Position numbers and translations under genes: made by a program | Source: Rothia mucilaginosa ATCC 25296 | GTDB taxonomy: Bacteria > Actinomycetota > Actinomycetes > Actinomycetales > Micrococcaceae | Reading direction: 5' to 3' | DNA length: 64,000 bases | Assembly (NCBI RefSeq): GCF_000175615.1 | Contig: NZ_ACVO01000004.1 | Location: 62,001 to 126,000, forward strand | Part shown: positions 27,127 to 36,109 of the stretch, piece after piece | Layout: each line of letters starts with the position of its first letter | Numbering within the stretch: position 1 is the stretch's first letter | Notes under the pieces: generated by a model | Told to the model about the DNA's origin: nothing | What the model saw: only the letters and a program-made list of their open reading frames with translations | The model's database searches: none

Positions 27127-27459
27127 GATAGTCCTTAAATTAAGTTGAGTGATGACAATAGTGTGTGGCGTTTACGCTTCGTCGACGCTCTATACACCAC
27201 ACTCCTTCAACCCTACTCTGAAAATTCACCGTTTCGAGTATTCACAAGCAAATATTTCATTCTCGTGAAAAAATATATATCAATATAAACTTGAAGTTTA
27301 TTAAAATCTCACTTTAAACTTGAATATTTATGTAACTAGAACTTTAGAAATATCTTTAAAAATCTGAACTTTCAGAAATATTACAAGCCCCACCGCGCAA
27401 AGTACTTGCTGAAATCCCCCTCAACAAAGCCCTGGGCAACAACTCCGAGCACAACAAAA
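27127..27459. other. AT-rich intergenic region with palindrome
   Basis: No gene seen. Very AT-rich from 27225 to 27390. It includes the palindrome TAAACTT-G-AAGTTTA near 27289-27303 and a second half-site about 30 bp on (TAAACTTGAA). Probable promoter/regulatory DNA for the secreted protein at 26308. Confidence 0.4.
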
Positions 27460-27527
27460 GGGGGCGTGCCCACCGCCTCCAGCACGCACGAAAACTCGCA
27501 CGAACCGAAAGCGGGGAACACGCCCCC
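27460..27527 (-). repeat. 68-bp structured repeat, copy C
   Basis: Third copy of the GGGGGCGTG...CACGCCCCC element, here 35 bp past the ppa stop, unrelated to an SLH-like gene. The same length and conserved interior at an unrelated locus show it is a repeat family and not just part of the SLH duplication. It probably terminates ppa. Confidence 0.8.
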
Positions 27528-27561
27528 CTACAAAACCGGGTGCACCTAACGGTGCGGCAGC

Positions 27562-28047
27562 TTAGTGACCCTCAGCTGCGAAACGGTCGATAGCCTCCTG
27601 GACCATCTTCTCAGCAGCAGCCAGGTCTTCCCAGCCCTCGCCCTTAACCCACTTGCCGGGCTCCAGGTCCTTGTAACGCTCGAAGAAGTGCTGAATCTCA
27701 GCCTTCAGCTGCTCGGGAACATCAGCCAGGGACTTGATGTGGTCGTAGCGCTTGTCGGTGGGAACGCACAGAACCTTAGCGTCGCCGCCAGCCTCGTCGG
27801 TCATGTTGAACACTGCGACCGGGCGGGACTCAACCAGCACGCCGGGAACAACGTCAACGTCCAGGATCAGCATTGCGTCCAGCGGGTCGCCGTCCTCACC
27901 GAGGGTGTTCTCGAAGTAGCCGTAAGCGGTGGGGTACTGCATGGAGGTGAACAGCACACGGTCCAGGCGCAGGCGGCCGGTCTCGTGGTCCACTTCGTAC
28001 TTCACGCGGGAGCCGCGGGGAATTTCAATAGTGACGTCGAGTTCCAT
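27562..28047 (-). CDS. ppa: Inorganic pyrophosphatase
   Basis: Ppa hydrolyses pyrophosphate and so drives biosynthetic reactions. The 161-aa product is a family I soluble enzyme: [18 protein letters not shown], the signature [12 protein letters not shown] with metal-binding Asp residues, and [23 protein letters not shown] lies 8 nt before the ATG. Divergent from dacB. Confidence 0.97.
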   Translation of the reverse strand: MELDVTIEIPRGSRVKYEVDHETGRLRLDRVLFTSMQYPTAYGYFENTLGEDGDPLDAMLILDVDVVPGVLVESRPVAVFNMTDEAGGDAKVLCVPTDKRYDHIKSLADVPEQLKAEIQHFFERYKDLEPGKWVKGEGWEDLAAAEKMVQEAIDRFAAEGH

Positions 28048-28377
28048 CGGAACCTTCTTTCTCGTGAGTTAGAGTCACTTTCGCGGCGACTTCGGCGCGC
28101 AAGGTGCGAAAGTTAGGTGTTGAACTCACCCATTGTAACCCGTTCACGCACACCGAAACCGTGTATTCGGCGCCAAAACCAGCGTAATTTACCACGCTCA
28201 TACCACAGTTAACATTCCGCCTAGTCCCACGCCCGCCAACACGCGCGCCAGCACACCCCGCCGCCATGCCGGGCAGCCCAGATAGGGTTCGTGAGGGGCA
28301 GCAGGAACACGGCATGAGCATCAGGGCACCGGCGCGTAAATTCGATAGGCACCCCATCCGCCCGCTATGCTCAAAAG
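28048..28377. promoter_or_regulatory. ppa/dacB divergent promoter region
   Basis: 330 bp without a gene between divergent starts. TATGCT at 28366-28371 is followed by 6 nt and the dacB ATG, with no Shine-Dalgarno, suggesting a leaderless dacB mRNA. The ppa promoter must lie near 28070-28150. Confidence 0.4.
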
Positions 28378-29994
28378 ATGCCTTCCAACAAGCACAACAC
28401 CCAGACCACCACCCTCACCCGCCGCGCCGCCCTCACCCTCGGCGGCATGTTCCTCCTCACCGCCTGCGGACCCGCCGCAACCGAACAGAAACGCCCCGAA
28501 GGTTCCGCAAGCCCCATCGGCAGCGCAACCGGCAGCCCCACCGGCACCGCCGAGGCGACCGCCTCCGCAACCCCGAGCGCCACCCCGACCCTCGCCCCCG
28601 CACTGCCCGAAGCGGAGCAGGAACAGCTACGTGCCGCTCTTACCGCGCTCTTCGCTGACGACACCTACCCGCAGTACAGCCTGCTCGTCACCGGCATGGA
28701 CGGGAACCTGCCCAGCATCAAGGCGGCCACCGCACCCGCCGACCTCTACGCCGCCAACGCCGACACCGCACGCGTACCCGCCTCCACTTTTAAGGTGCTG
28801 ACCCTGTTCGCACTCAACCACTACGCGAACCTGCAGGCGCGCCTGCGCACACGCGTCACCCGCGACTCCGCCGGACTGTACCTCATGGCAGGCGGCGACA
28901 CCCTGCTCGGCGCGGGCGCCTCTGACCCGAAGCAGATTGTCGGACGCGCAGGCCTAACCACCCTCGCCGAGCTGACCGTGAAGGCGCTGAACGAGGGCGA
29001 GAAGCCGACCGCGGCGCTACCCGTCTACCTTGACGGCACCTTCTTCACCGGCCCCGGCGTGAACCCCGGCTGGGATGCCGCCGACGTGGCGTCCGGCCAG
29101 ATCACGCCCATTCACCCGATTGCGCTCGAATCGCACACGGTGCCGGGCAAGTCCACCGCAAGCAACCCGGTACGCCCGGACGATGCGGCGGTTGCCGCCC
29201 AGAAGGCGTTCGTGGATGCACTCAACACCGCCGGCAAGGAGTCCGGCATGAGCTTCACCCTCGCGGAGCGCCGCACCGCCCCCGCGGAAGCGGTTGAAAT
29301 CGCCGCGGTCGAGTCTGCAACCCTGCTGGAGCAGGCACAACACATGATGCTCGAATCCGACAACGCCCTCGCTGAGGTGCTTGGCCGTTGCGCCGCCATC
29401 GCCGCAGGTAAGGAAGGCAGCGGCGAAGCGGCACAGCAGACCGTGCGCCAGGCACTCGTGGATGCCGGCGTGAACATTGAAAACCTGGCGCAGGCAGACG
29501 TGTGCGGCATGTCGCTGACGGACCGCGTGACCGCCCGAACCCTCGTGCAGGTTGTGGCTCTGCTGAATGCTGATGAGCATGCGGAGCAGCTGATGAGCAC
29601 GTTCCCGGTCGCGGGCGTGAGCGGCACCCTGTCTGATCGTTTTGGTGCGGCGAATGCCGTGCACGCGCGCACTTTTGTGCAGGCGAAGACCGGCACCCTG
29701 TACACGGTGTCTTCGCTGTGCGGTGTGGCGATTCGACCCGACGGCACCCGCCTGATTTTCGCGATTATTCTGAACGATCTGGGCGGCTCGGATGCGCTGC
29801 CCGCCGCGAAGGAACGCGTGGACGCTGCCGCGGCGGCGATTGCGAACCGTTCGACCGCGCCGAGTGCTTCTGTTGCTCCCTCTGCGGTAGCAGCGAGTGC
29901 TTCGGCACCCGCTTCGGACGGGGCAAGCGCCCCGGCTTCTGCGGCTGCTTCGGCGGCAGTTTCTACCGCGGCTGCGGCGGGTGCAGCCTCCTAG
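28378..29994 (+). CDS. dacB: D-Ala-D-Ala carboxypeptidase/endopeptidase (PBP4 family) lipoprotein
   Basis: This 538-aa penicillin-binding protein trims or cleaves peptidoglycan peptides outside the membrane. The N-terminus LTRRAALTLGGMFLLTAC combines twin arginines with a lipobox (LTAC), so export by Tat as a lipoprotein is likely. Catalytic motifs are S-x-x-K in PASTFKVL (about residue 138), S-x-N in SDNALAEVLG and K-T-G in AKTGTL. A Ser/Thr/Pro-rich linker follows the lipid anchor, and about 50 Ala/Ser residues end the protein. It probably has a leaderless mRNA. Confidence 0.9.
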   Translation: MPSNKHNTQTTTLTRRAALTLGGMFLLTACGPAATEQKRPEGSASPIGSATGSPTGTAEATASATPSATPTLAPALPEAEQEQLRAALTALFADDTYPQYSLLVTGMDGNLPSIKAATAPADLYAANADTARVPASTFKVLTLFALNHYANLQARLRTRVTRDSAGLYLMAGGDTLLGAGASDPKQIVGRAGLTTLAELTVKALNEGEKPTAALPVYLDGTFFTGPGVNPGWDAADVASGQITPIHPIALESHTVPGKSTASNPVRPDDAAVAAQKAFVDALNTAGKESGMSFTLAERRTAPAEAVEIAAVESATLLEQAQHMMLESDNALAEVLGRCAAIAAGKEGSGEAAQQTVRQALVDAGVNIENLAQADVCGMSLTDRVTARTLVQVVALLNADEHAEQLMSTFPVAGVSGTLSDRFGAANAVHARTFVQAKTGTLYTVSSLCGVAIRPDGTRLIFAIILNDLGGSDALPAAKERVDAAAAAIANRSTAPSASVAPSAVAASASAPASDGASAPASAAASAAVSTAAAAGAAS

Positions 29995-30040
29995 CGTGTA
30001 TGCCCGGATAGCCCCGAAAGCCCCCTGAATCACCCCGTGC

Positions 30041-30086
30041 AGGTTGATTTTCTGTAGTGTTTCACGTGAAACCTGAAAATCAACCT
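30041..30086. promoter_or_regulatory. parS-like ParB site inside a 12-bp inverted repeat
   Basis: TGTTTCACGTGAAACC (30058-30073) matches the bacterial parS consensus TGTTTCACGTGAAACA at 15 of 16 positions. It is flanked by a perfect inverted repeat AGGTTGATTTTC (30041-30052) / GAAAATCAACCT (30075-30086), which places parS in the loop of a possible hairpin. parS sites usually cluster near the replication origin, so this locus may be origin-proximal. The hairpin may also end dacB transcription. Confidence 0.8.
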
Positions 30087-30203
30087 CTCGGGGCGAGGGG
30101 TGGCGTAGGGTACTCACACCTCTCTCCACCGGGGCTCGCGCCCGCTCACCCGGCAGGGTTTCACACCCGCCTTGTTTCTCTCTCCTCCAGCAGAAAAGTC
30201 GCC

Positions 30204-33200
30204 ATGAACCTCACCTTCACCCTCGCTGATTTGACCGCCACCTCCGCCTGCGAGTTGCGGCTCTACACCGAGCTTCGAGAGCGTGCGCAGAAGCAGTCTG
30301 CACGCCCAGCCCCCGAGAAGTCCGAGCGCGCCCGCGAAGCGTACCGCGAGTGCCTGCGAGTGCTGACCGAAGGTGGCATGGTCGGCAGTGGAGTAGTCAG
30401 CGGTGAGCATGCGGGTGGTACGGCGCGCCCGGTGCCCCTGGTGGCGACCTCCGCGGCGGGGCTGACCTACACGGTGGAGCTCGACCGCCTCGACTGCCCG
30501 GTTGCGGACAGCACCGCCGAGAGCAATACCGCCCGAATCGTCTGCACCCCGCATCTGAGTGAGGCGGCGCATCGGGCGCTATTGCGCGGTGCCCTGGCGG
30601 CTCACCTGCTGACCGCTAGTGCAACCGCGAGCACCGAGAATGCCGAGAATGTGAGGCGCCTCGACCTTCATCTGGAGCACGGCGCAAATGAGTACTGCGC
30701 GGGGTCCGAATCGGAACCCTCTGAGCACCACTCCCCCGTTCCTCAACCTCACCGAGTTGATTCGGCGCGTATTCTGCCGCTGGTTCGCCTGCAGGAGCAG
30801 CGCCTCCTGCTGCTCACCGAGGCGCTGAACGAGGGTGTAGAACCGGCGAAACTTGCCGAGCGCATCCCCTATTTTCTGACCTGCGACGAGTGCCCGGCGT
30901 GCCTGAACGCGGCGGCATCTCTTGCCCTCGCGACCGATGCCCCGGAGCTCGTCACCGAAGACACTGCCGAAGATACCGCCGAGAATCCGGAAACTGAGGA
31001 GCACCCGGTCATGTACCGGGTGCCCGCCGCGGTGGAGAACGACAGCGAACAGTACCGCCTGCAGTGCCTGCTAGATGCCCAGCTCGCGTCCCTGGAGGAG
31101 CACGCGGCAGAGCACGGCTGGGGTGCCGGTGAACTTGAGGCGGCGATGCTACTGTCCATGACGAACTATCACCGCCGCGAGCGTGCCCCGTTCTGGCGTG
31201 AGCACATTCGCCGCCTGGAGGACGGCCCGACGGCGTGGGTAGCGAGCCGCGATTACGCGTACCTTGATCGAGTGCAGGTGCTTTCGGTGGAGCATGCGCA
31301 TGCTCTTCTGAACACCCCCGCAGACCTGGAGGCGCTTGCCGCCGCCATGAAGGAGCCCGCCGAGGTTGAGGACGCCCCCGGCTGGTATCGTGTGCGCGGC
31401 GCGCAGGTGCGTCTGTTGCGTGCGCGAATTGATGCTGACCCGAGCCTGGTGATTGCGCCCTCTGACCGTGCGGTTTTTTGTGCGTATGAAGCGGGGTTGA
31501 GCCCGCAGATTGCGCTGGACCGTATGGAGTCGCAGGTGAATTATTTCCGTGCGTCGAATCCGGGTGAGCGTGTGCCCGCCGAGTTGGCGGCGACGGGTTT
31601 CTTTGGCTTGCGTGTGCTGGCGGTGGCGCAGGGCGGTTTCAGAGCCGGATCTGAGGGTTCTGCGGACCCCGAAGAGGCTGCCGCAGAGTCCGGCGAGTCG
31701 GCTGGCGAGTTCTTGGAGGTGCTTCTGCAGGAGCGCATCCGCGTGAAGGATGAGCCGCACGGTGCCCTGCCTTCGGGTATTGGTCCTGGCGATCCGGTGT
31801 CTACGGCGACGATTGAGGCGGCTCTGCAGTCTGATGTGCACGGGTTGCTCTTCGGCGGCGCGCTCATGCCCAACGACTCCGTGCTTAATGACCCCGTATC
31901 CGATGAAGATTCCGAGCCCTCCGAGGCTCCCTCCTCGTCCCGCGCCCTGCCGAGCGTGCTCGATGCAGCAGCTTCGCTGACGGGGGTGGAGAGTGCCTCC
32001 GCGGATTTGCTGTTCCGCCGCGCGCCGCGCATGAAGAGGAGCACCTCGAACACCAAAAATGTAGAAAATCTACCTCTTGAGGTTGATTTTTCCGCCTCTA
32101 ACCTGCCCGCAGTGGATGCCGTGCACGCGGCGGTTCGCGCTCTCGACCATTCCTATGTGGCGGTTCAGGGCCCTCCGGGTGCGGGTAAGACCTTCCTCGC
32201 CTCGCACGTGATTGCGCGCCTGGTGGCTGAGGGCGCGAAAGTGGGCGTGGTGGCTCAGTCGCATGCGGTGATTGAGAATCTCATGTTGGCGTGCTGTGCC
32301 CGTGATGGTTTTGATGTTTCGCGTGCGGTGCGTCTGCGCGGTAAGTCAGTGACTCCGGACGCCCCGTGGTCTGAGGTGTCTGATTCTGAGCTGGTGGAGC
32401 TGATTTCCGGTGAGGGCGGTCTACTCTTTGGCGGCACGGTGTGGGATTACGTGAGTGAGCGTCGCGTGCCTGCCGGGTCGCTGGATGTTCTGGTGGTTGA
32501 TGAGGCGGGCCAGTTCTCTCTGACGAATACGGTGGCGGCGGCTCGTGCGGCACGTTCGGTGCTGCTGTTGGGTGATCCACAGCAGTTGCCGCAGGTGTCG
32601 ACGGGTGTGCACCCGTACCCGGTGGATGTTTCGGCGCTGGGCTGGTTGTCTGATGGGGCGGCGGCGCTGGACCCTCGTTTTGGCTATTTCTTGGGCGAGT
32701 CGTGGCGCATGGATTCGGCGTTGTGCGAGCGGGTTTCGTGGCTGTCGTATGACGGCGCGTTGGCGAGCGCGGCGGCGACGGCTGGTCGCGCCTTGCAGGG
32801 TGTTGCACCGGGTGTGGTGTCGTATCCGGTGGAGCATGCGGGTTGTTCGGTGCGTTCTGTGCAGGAGGCGCAGGCGGTGGTGGATTGCGTGCGCGAGTTG
32901 TTGGGTCGTGAGTGGGTTCCGGCGGCTGGTGCTGAGCCGCGCCCGTTGGCGGCGGAGGATTGCATTGTGGTGGCGGCGTATAACGCGCAGGTTGATTGTG
33001 TGCGTGAGGCGCTGATTGCTGCTGGTTTGGCGGATTCTTCGGGTGCTGGTGTGCGTGTGGGCACGGTGGATAAGTTCCAGGGTCAGGAGGCTGCGGTGGT
33101 GTTGGTGTCGTTGGCGTCGTCGCGGGTTGATTCTGGGCGCGGTGCCGGGTTTGTGCTGTCGCCGAATCGTTTGAATGTGGCGGTGTCGCGCGGTCAGTGG

Positions 33201-33299
33201 CAGGCGGTGTTGGTGCATTCGCCGTGGGTGGCGCGTTCGGTGCCGCAGGATGTTGAGGAGGTGCTGGCTCTGTCGGGCTTCGCGGGCCTGGTGGAGTAG
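30204..33299 (+). CDS. SF1 helicase, DNA2/NAM7 type (TM0106-like)
   Basis: This 1031-aa protein has a complete C-terminal superfamily 1 helicase: Walker A QGPPGAGKTFLA (about residue 655), Walker B VLVVDEAGQFSL, motif III LLGDPQQLPQV, motif V GTVDKFQGQEAAVVLVSLASS and motif VI LNVAVSRGQWQAVLV. The N-terminal half resembles the TM0106 RecB-like proteins only weakly: a cysteine cluster TCDECPAC is present, but I do not see clear nuclease residues, and long acidic Ser/Glu-rich insertions occur. A role in DNA or RNA repair is likely. I start at MNLTFTL (30204); a longer reading from 30057 would translate the parS-like site and is less likely. Confidence 0.82.
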   Translation: MNLTFTLADLTATSACELRLYTELRERAQKQSARPAPEKSERAREAYRECLRVLTEGGMVGSGVVSGEHAGGTARPVPLVATSAAGLTYTVELDRLDCPVADSTAESNTARIVCTPHLSEAAHRALLRGALAAHLLTASATASTENAENVRRLDLHLEHGANEYCAGSESEPSEHHSPVPQPHRVDSARILPLVRLQEQRLLLLTEALNEGVEPAKLAERIPYFLTCDECPACLNAAASLALATDAPELVTEDTAEDTAENPETEEHPVMYRVPAAVENDSEQYRLQCLLDAQLASLEEHAAEHGWGAGELEAAMLLSMTNYHRRERAPFWREHIRRLEDGPTAWVASRDYAYLDRVQVLSVEHAHALLNTPADLEALAAAMKEPAEVEDAPGWYRVRGAQVRLLRARIDADPSLVIAPSDRAVFCAYEAGLSPQIALDRMESQVNYFRASNPGERVPAELAATGFFGLRVLAVAQGGFRAGSEGSADPEEAAAESGESAGEFLEVLLQERIRVKDEPHGALPSGIGPGDPVSTATIEAALQSDVHGLLFGGALMPNDSVLNDPVSDEDSEPSEAPSSSRALPSVLDAAASLTGVESASADLLFRRAPRMKRSTSNTKNVENLPLEVDFSASNLPAVDAVHAAVRALDHSYVAVQGPPGAGKTFLASHVIARLVAEGAKVGVVAQSHAVIENLMLACCARDGFDVSRAVRLRGKSVTPDAPWSEVSDSELVELISGEGGLLFGGTVWDYVSERRVPAGSLDVLVVDEAGQFSLTNTVAAARAARSVLLLGDPQQLPQVSTGVHPYPVDVSALGWLSDGAAALDPRFGYFLGESWRMDSALCERVSWLSYDGALASAAATAGRALQGVAPGVVSYPVEHAGCSVRSVQEAQAVVDCVRELLGREWVPAAGAEPRPLAAEDCIVVAAYNAQVDCVREALIAAGLADSSGAGVRVGTVDKFQGQEAAVVLVSLASSRVDSGRGAGFVLSPNRLNVAVSRGQWQAVLVHSPWVARSVPQDVEEVLALSGFAGLVE

Positions 33300-33793
33300 C
33301 ACCTAGTGCAGCCCTTATTCTGTGCTCTTCTACACTCCCCCGCCCGCTGCGTTGCAGGCGTCTTTGGTGTGCCCGGAATCGGGTTTAGCTGAGGTTCAGC
33401 TGAGGTTTAGTTGGGTGGAAGCACCAAAAATGAATTATAGTCAAACTAACCCTAATGTCAATACTCAAAATGAGGAAAGTTTTTCAACTAGCGTTCATGT
33501 ATATGATTCACATCTCTTATAGAATCTAAAGTATCGCGCGACACACTTCTTGTGCGGGGAGTGGCTCCCGATGAGCCGCCCCGTGCATCCTCAACCACCC
33601 CGTGATAACCGGCGGGCCCGTCATGACCGGCGGGCACAGGCAAAAACAAGCGAAAACAAGCGAATACAGGCAGGCACAGCCGGCTGTCGGGGTATTCACT
33701 CATACGATTGCGTGCTACGAATTGCGCACAACGAACTACGCACGACGGATTGCACGCCGCGCGACACCATAAACCCCATCGTGGAGGTCCCCC
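33300..33793 (+). promoter_or_regulatory. MFS upstream region with ATTCACTC and 14-bp repeats
   Basis: About 490 bp with no supported gene. It contains ATTCACTC (33694-33701) in the sense of the MFS gene. Directly after this come four imperfect 13-14 bp repeats of the type ACGAATTGCGCACA (33704-33758), ending 35 bp before the ATG. Short direct repeats (ACCGGCGGGC twice, AACAAGCGAA twice) lie at 33608-33670. Confidence 0.5.
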
Positions 33794-35035
33794 ATGAGTG
33801 TCAACACCGAGCTACTCAAGAATAGAGATTTTCGAAATACTCTCTTCGCCATTGGAGCCAACCAGCTCTCAGACTCGATGAGCTATATCACCACGCCCAT
33901 CATTATTTTGGCGCTGACCGGCTCCCCCGAAGCTGCGAGTATCACCCTCTTCGTCGCGGGTGTTCTCGCCACCTGCGCCGGAGCAGTATCTGGAACATGG
34001 GTCGACAGAATCGGCCCCTCAAAATGCCTGGCACTGTCCTGTATCGGCCAGTCACTGTCCTGGATAGCGATTCTTCTCTACCTCGTTTTCAACGTCACCA
34101 ACATTTACGTTTTGGTGATCACGATTTCTCTAGCCGCCATCATTTCCACCTTCGACTACCCGAGCGAGCAGTCCATCATCACCCGCGTAGTTCCCAAGGA
34201 ACACCTGGGCTACGCCTCCGGTATGGGCGAGACGCGCGAGTCCACCGCTAACCTGCTGGGCGGCCCGGTCGCCGGCATCATTATCGGCTTCTCGACCGTG
34301 CTCATGACCGCCGTTCACGCGGTCGTTAACCTGCTGGCGTTCATCGTCGCTCCCAAGAGCTACGGCGCTAGTCAGCAGCCCGCAGAAGAGGAGGAAGGCG
34401 AGAAAACCAGCTTCTGGCAGGACTCAAAAGCCGGTTTCGAGTACATCCTGAAGAACAAGGTACTGGTGTCCATCGCGTTCGTTTCAACGCTTGCAAACTT
34501 TGGAACGGTCGGCATTCCGCTCACCTTCATCTACTACTACACCTTGGAGGGCGCACACCCGCTCTTCATCGGCATCTTTGCGAGCGCCTTCGGCGTGGGC
34601 GTGCTGCTCGGTTCGTTCCTGGTCGGCCCGCTGACCGAGAAGTTTGCGCTCGGCCCGCTCGGTATCACCTCCCTGGCCATCATGTCGGCCTGCTACCTGT
34701 TGCTGCCGGTGGTTCATTCGATGCTGTGGACGGTGTGCCTGCTGATTGTGCTGGCGGGTATTGTGCTCCCCTCCTTCAATTCGAGCATCATTGCGTACAT
34801 TAACGCATCCACCCCGGAGCACATGATCGGTCGCGTGCATTCGGTGCAGGGCATCCCGAACATGGCACTGACCCCGCTGGCTGTTCTGCTGGCAGGCTTC
34901 CTCATTGTTGATTGGGGTATTACGTACACGGCGCTGTTCTACGCGGTGTTCATTTTCCTGTCGCTGGTGGTGATGGTATTCCAGAAGCCGCTGCGTCAGC
35001 TGCCGCATATCTCGCAGGTAACGAACGCACAGTAG
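33794..35035 (+). CDS. MFS transporter, MFS_3/macrolide-efflux-like
   Basis: This 413-aa protein has about 10-12 transmembrane helices. It shows the N-terminal FRNTLFAIGANQLSDSM and the loop GTWVDRIGPSKCLALS, which is the MFS motif A position (G-x-x-x-D-R-x-G). TRVVPKEHLGYASGMGETRESTANLLGGPVAG is typical of the MFS_3 (MefA-like) exporters. The substrate cannot be read from sequence. GGAGG lies 5 nt before the ATG. Monocistronic with a long hairpin downstream. Confidence 0.88.
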   Translation: MSVNTELLKNRDFRNTLFAIGANQLSDSMSYITTPIIILALTGSPEAASITLFVAGVLATCAGAVSGTWVDRIGPSKCLALSCIGQSLSWIAILLYLVFNVTNIYVLVITISLAAIISTFDYPSEQSIITRVVPKEHLGYASGMGETRESTANLLGGPVAGIIIGFSTVLMTAVHAVVNLLAFIVAPKSYGASQQPAEEEEGEKTSFWQDSKAGFEYILKNKVLVSIAFVSTLANFGTVGIPLTFIYYYTLEGAHPLFIGIFASAFGVGVLLGSFLVGPLTEKFALGPLGITSLAIMSACYLLLPVVHSMLWTVCLLIVLAGIVLPSFNSSIIAYINASTPEHMIGRVHSVQGIPNMALTPLAVLLAGFLIVDWGITYTALFYAVFIFLSLVVMVFQKPLRQLPHISQVTNAQ

Positions 35036-35069
35036 TTCCGCGGTAGCCCCGTCTATCAACTCCACTCAA

Positions 35070-35131
35070 CGCCCCCGAAAGCGAATAATTCAACGTGCAC
35101 TTGCATGAAAATTATTTTCCTTTCGGGGGTG
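35070..35131 (+). terminator. Terminator of the MFS gene
   Basis: Long hairpin with outer stem CGCCCCCGAAAG / CTTTCGGGGGTG and inner stem around GAATAATT / AATTATTTT, located 35 bp past the MFS stop. Confidence 0.7.
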
Positions 35132-35276
35132 TTCTACGTCCTTTCGAGGATTTCTGCACACAGTGCATTCTCACGATAATTCCCCTTATCAATGCGCATT
35201 TTTAGGGGTTTAAATGTTGCCGGTATTACGGCGAACCTTACGCCGCTTGTTGAAGGTTTTACGGCATAATAGGAAG

Positions 35277-35897
35277 GTGTTCGTTCTAACCTTTATTCAA
35301 CGTTCCGCACAGCACTCACTCACTGCACTGTCGGACGAACTCGCAAAGCTCAACCCGCGTGTTGCCTTCGCCCAGACATACCCTGATGAAATTCAGGGCG
35401 CCTTCGACCGCGCCAGCGACGCACTCCACGCGGCGCTCATTGCCGCGCGCGATAACGGCTTCTGGGTCGGCATCGGAATCGGCGAGCTCAACATCCCCCG
35501 ATTCGCAGGCGCACTCGGCGCCGTCAGCACCACCGACTGCACCGGCGACGCCCTCGAATTCTCACGCCTCGCCGTCGAAGAAGCACAAGGAGGCGCACCC
35601 GTACGCTGCATCAGCGTCAGCGCCGACAACCGCCACCTCGCCGACCTCGCCGCAGGCTCCGCACGCCTGCTCTACCGCGTATGCGCCGACCGCACCGACG
35701 CCGAATGGCGCGTAGTAAACCTGCTCGTACCCGGCGTACGCGGCCAGCAGAAGGCCGCCGCAACCGCGCTCGGCATCACCACCCAGGCAGTCAGCCGCAC
35801 CCTCGTCCGCTCCCTCTGGCACGAGGAGCAGGCGGCACGCGGTGCGCTCATCGAACTGCTGACCCGTATTGACCGTTCGCGCCGCCGTGCCACCTAA
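35277..35897 (+). CDS. Putative SatD-like / helix-turn-helix DNA-binding protein
   Basis: Read from GTG at 35277 the product is 206 aa (FVLTFIQRSAQHSLTALSDEL...). The middle WVGIGIGELNIPRFAGALGA and the C-terminal QQKAAATALGITTQAVSRTLVRSLWHEE resemble an actinobacterial family of small putative DNA-binding proteins. The last part is a helix-turn-helix (AATALGITTQAVSRTL). CATAAT at 35265-35270 lies 6 nt before this GTG, so a leaderless mRNA starting at GTG is likely. The open frame reaches back to ATG 35214, but that stretch looks like promoter DNA, with a CGGCG-N7-CGCCG repeat. Function unknown. Confidence 0.65.
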   Translation: MFVLTFIQRSAQHSLTALSDELAKLNPRVAFAQTYPDEIQGAFDRASDALHAALIAARDNGFWVGIGIGELNIPRFAGALGAVSTTDCTGDALEFSRLAVEEAQGGAPVRCISVSADNRHLADLAAGSARLLYRVCADRTDAEWRVVNLLVPGVRGQQKAAATALGITTQAVSRTLVRSLWHEEQAARGALIELLTRIDRSRRRAT

Positions 35898-36109
35898 CCG
35901 CCGCCGCGCATCCCTCATTCTTTCGCGCTTGCCCGCCTATAGTGCCTACCAGCCTCTCGTACCTGCCAGCGCGGAACCGAACACCTGATCCCGCCCGTGA
36001 TGGTCACCCCCTGCCAGGGGTGAACCGTCCGGGCGGGACGCTCTTTAAGCCCGCGCTGAATACCCTGTAGCTCGACGGGCAAAACCAGAGAAAAGGTAGA
36101 CTTATCTTT

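Noticed and set aside
22613..27527. CRISPR-like interpretation of the 68-bp repeats
   Set aside because: The copies are kilobases apart with genes between them and no spacer pattern.
33535..33550. Second parS-like site (GTATCGCGCGACAC)
   Set aside because: Departs from the TTTCACGTGAAA core in several positions; not a credible ParB site.
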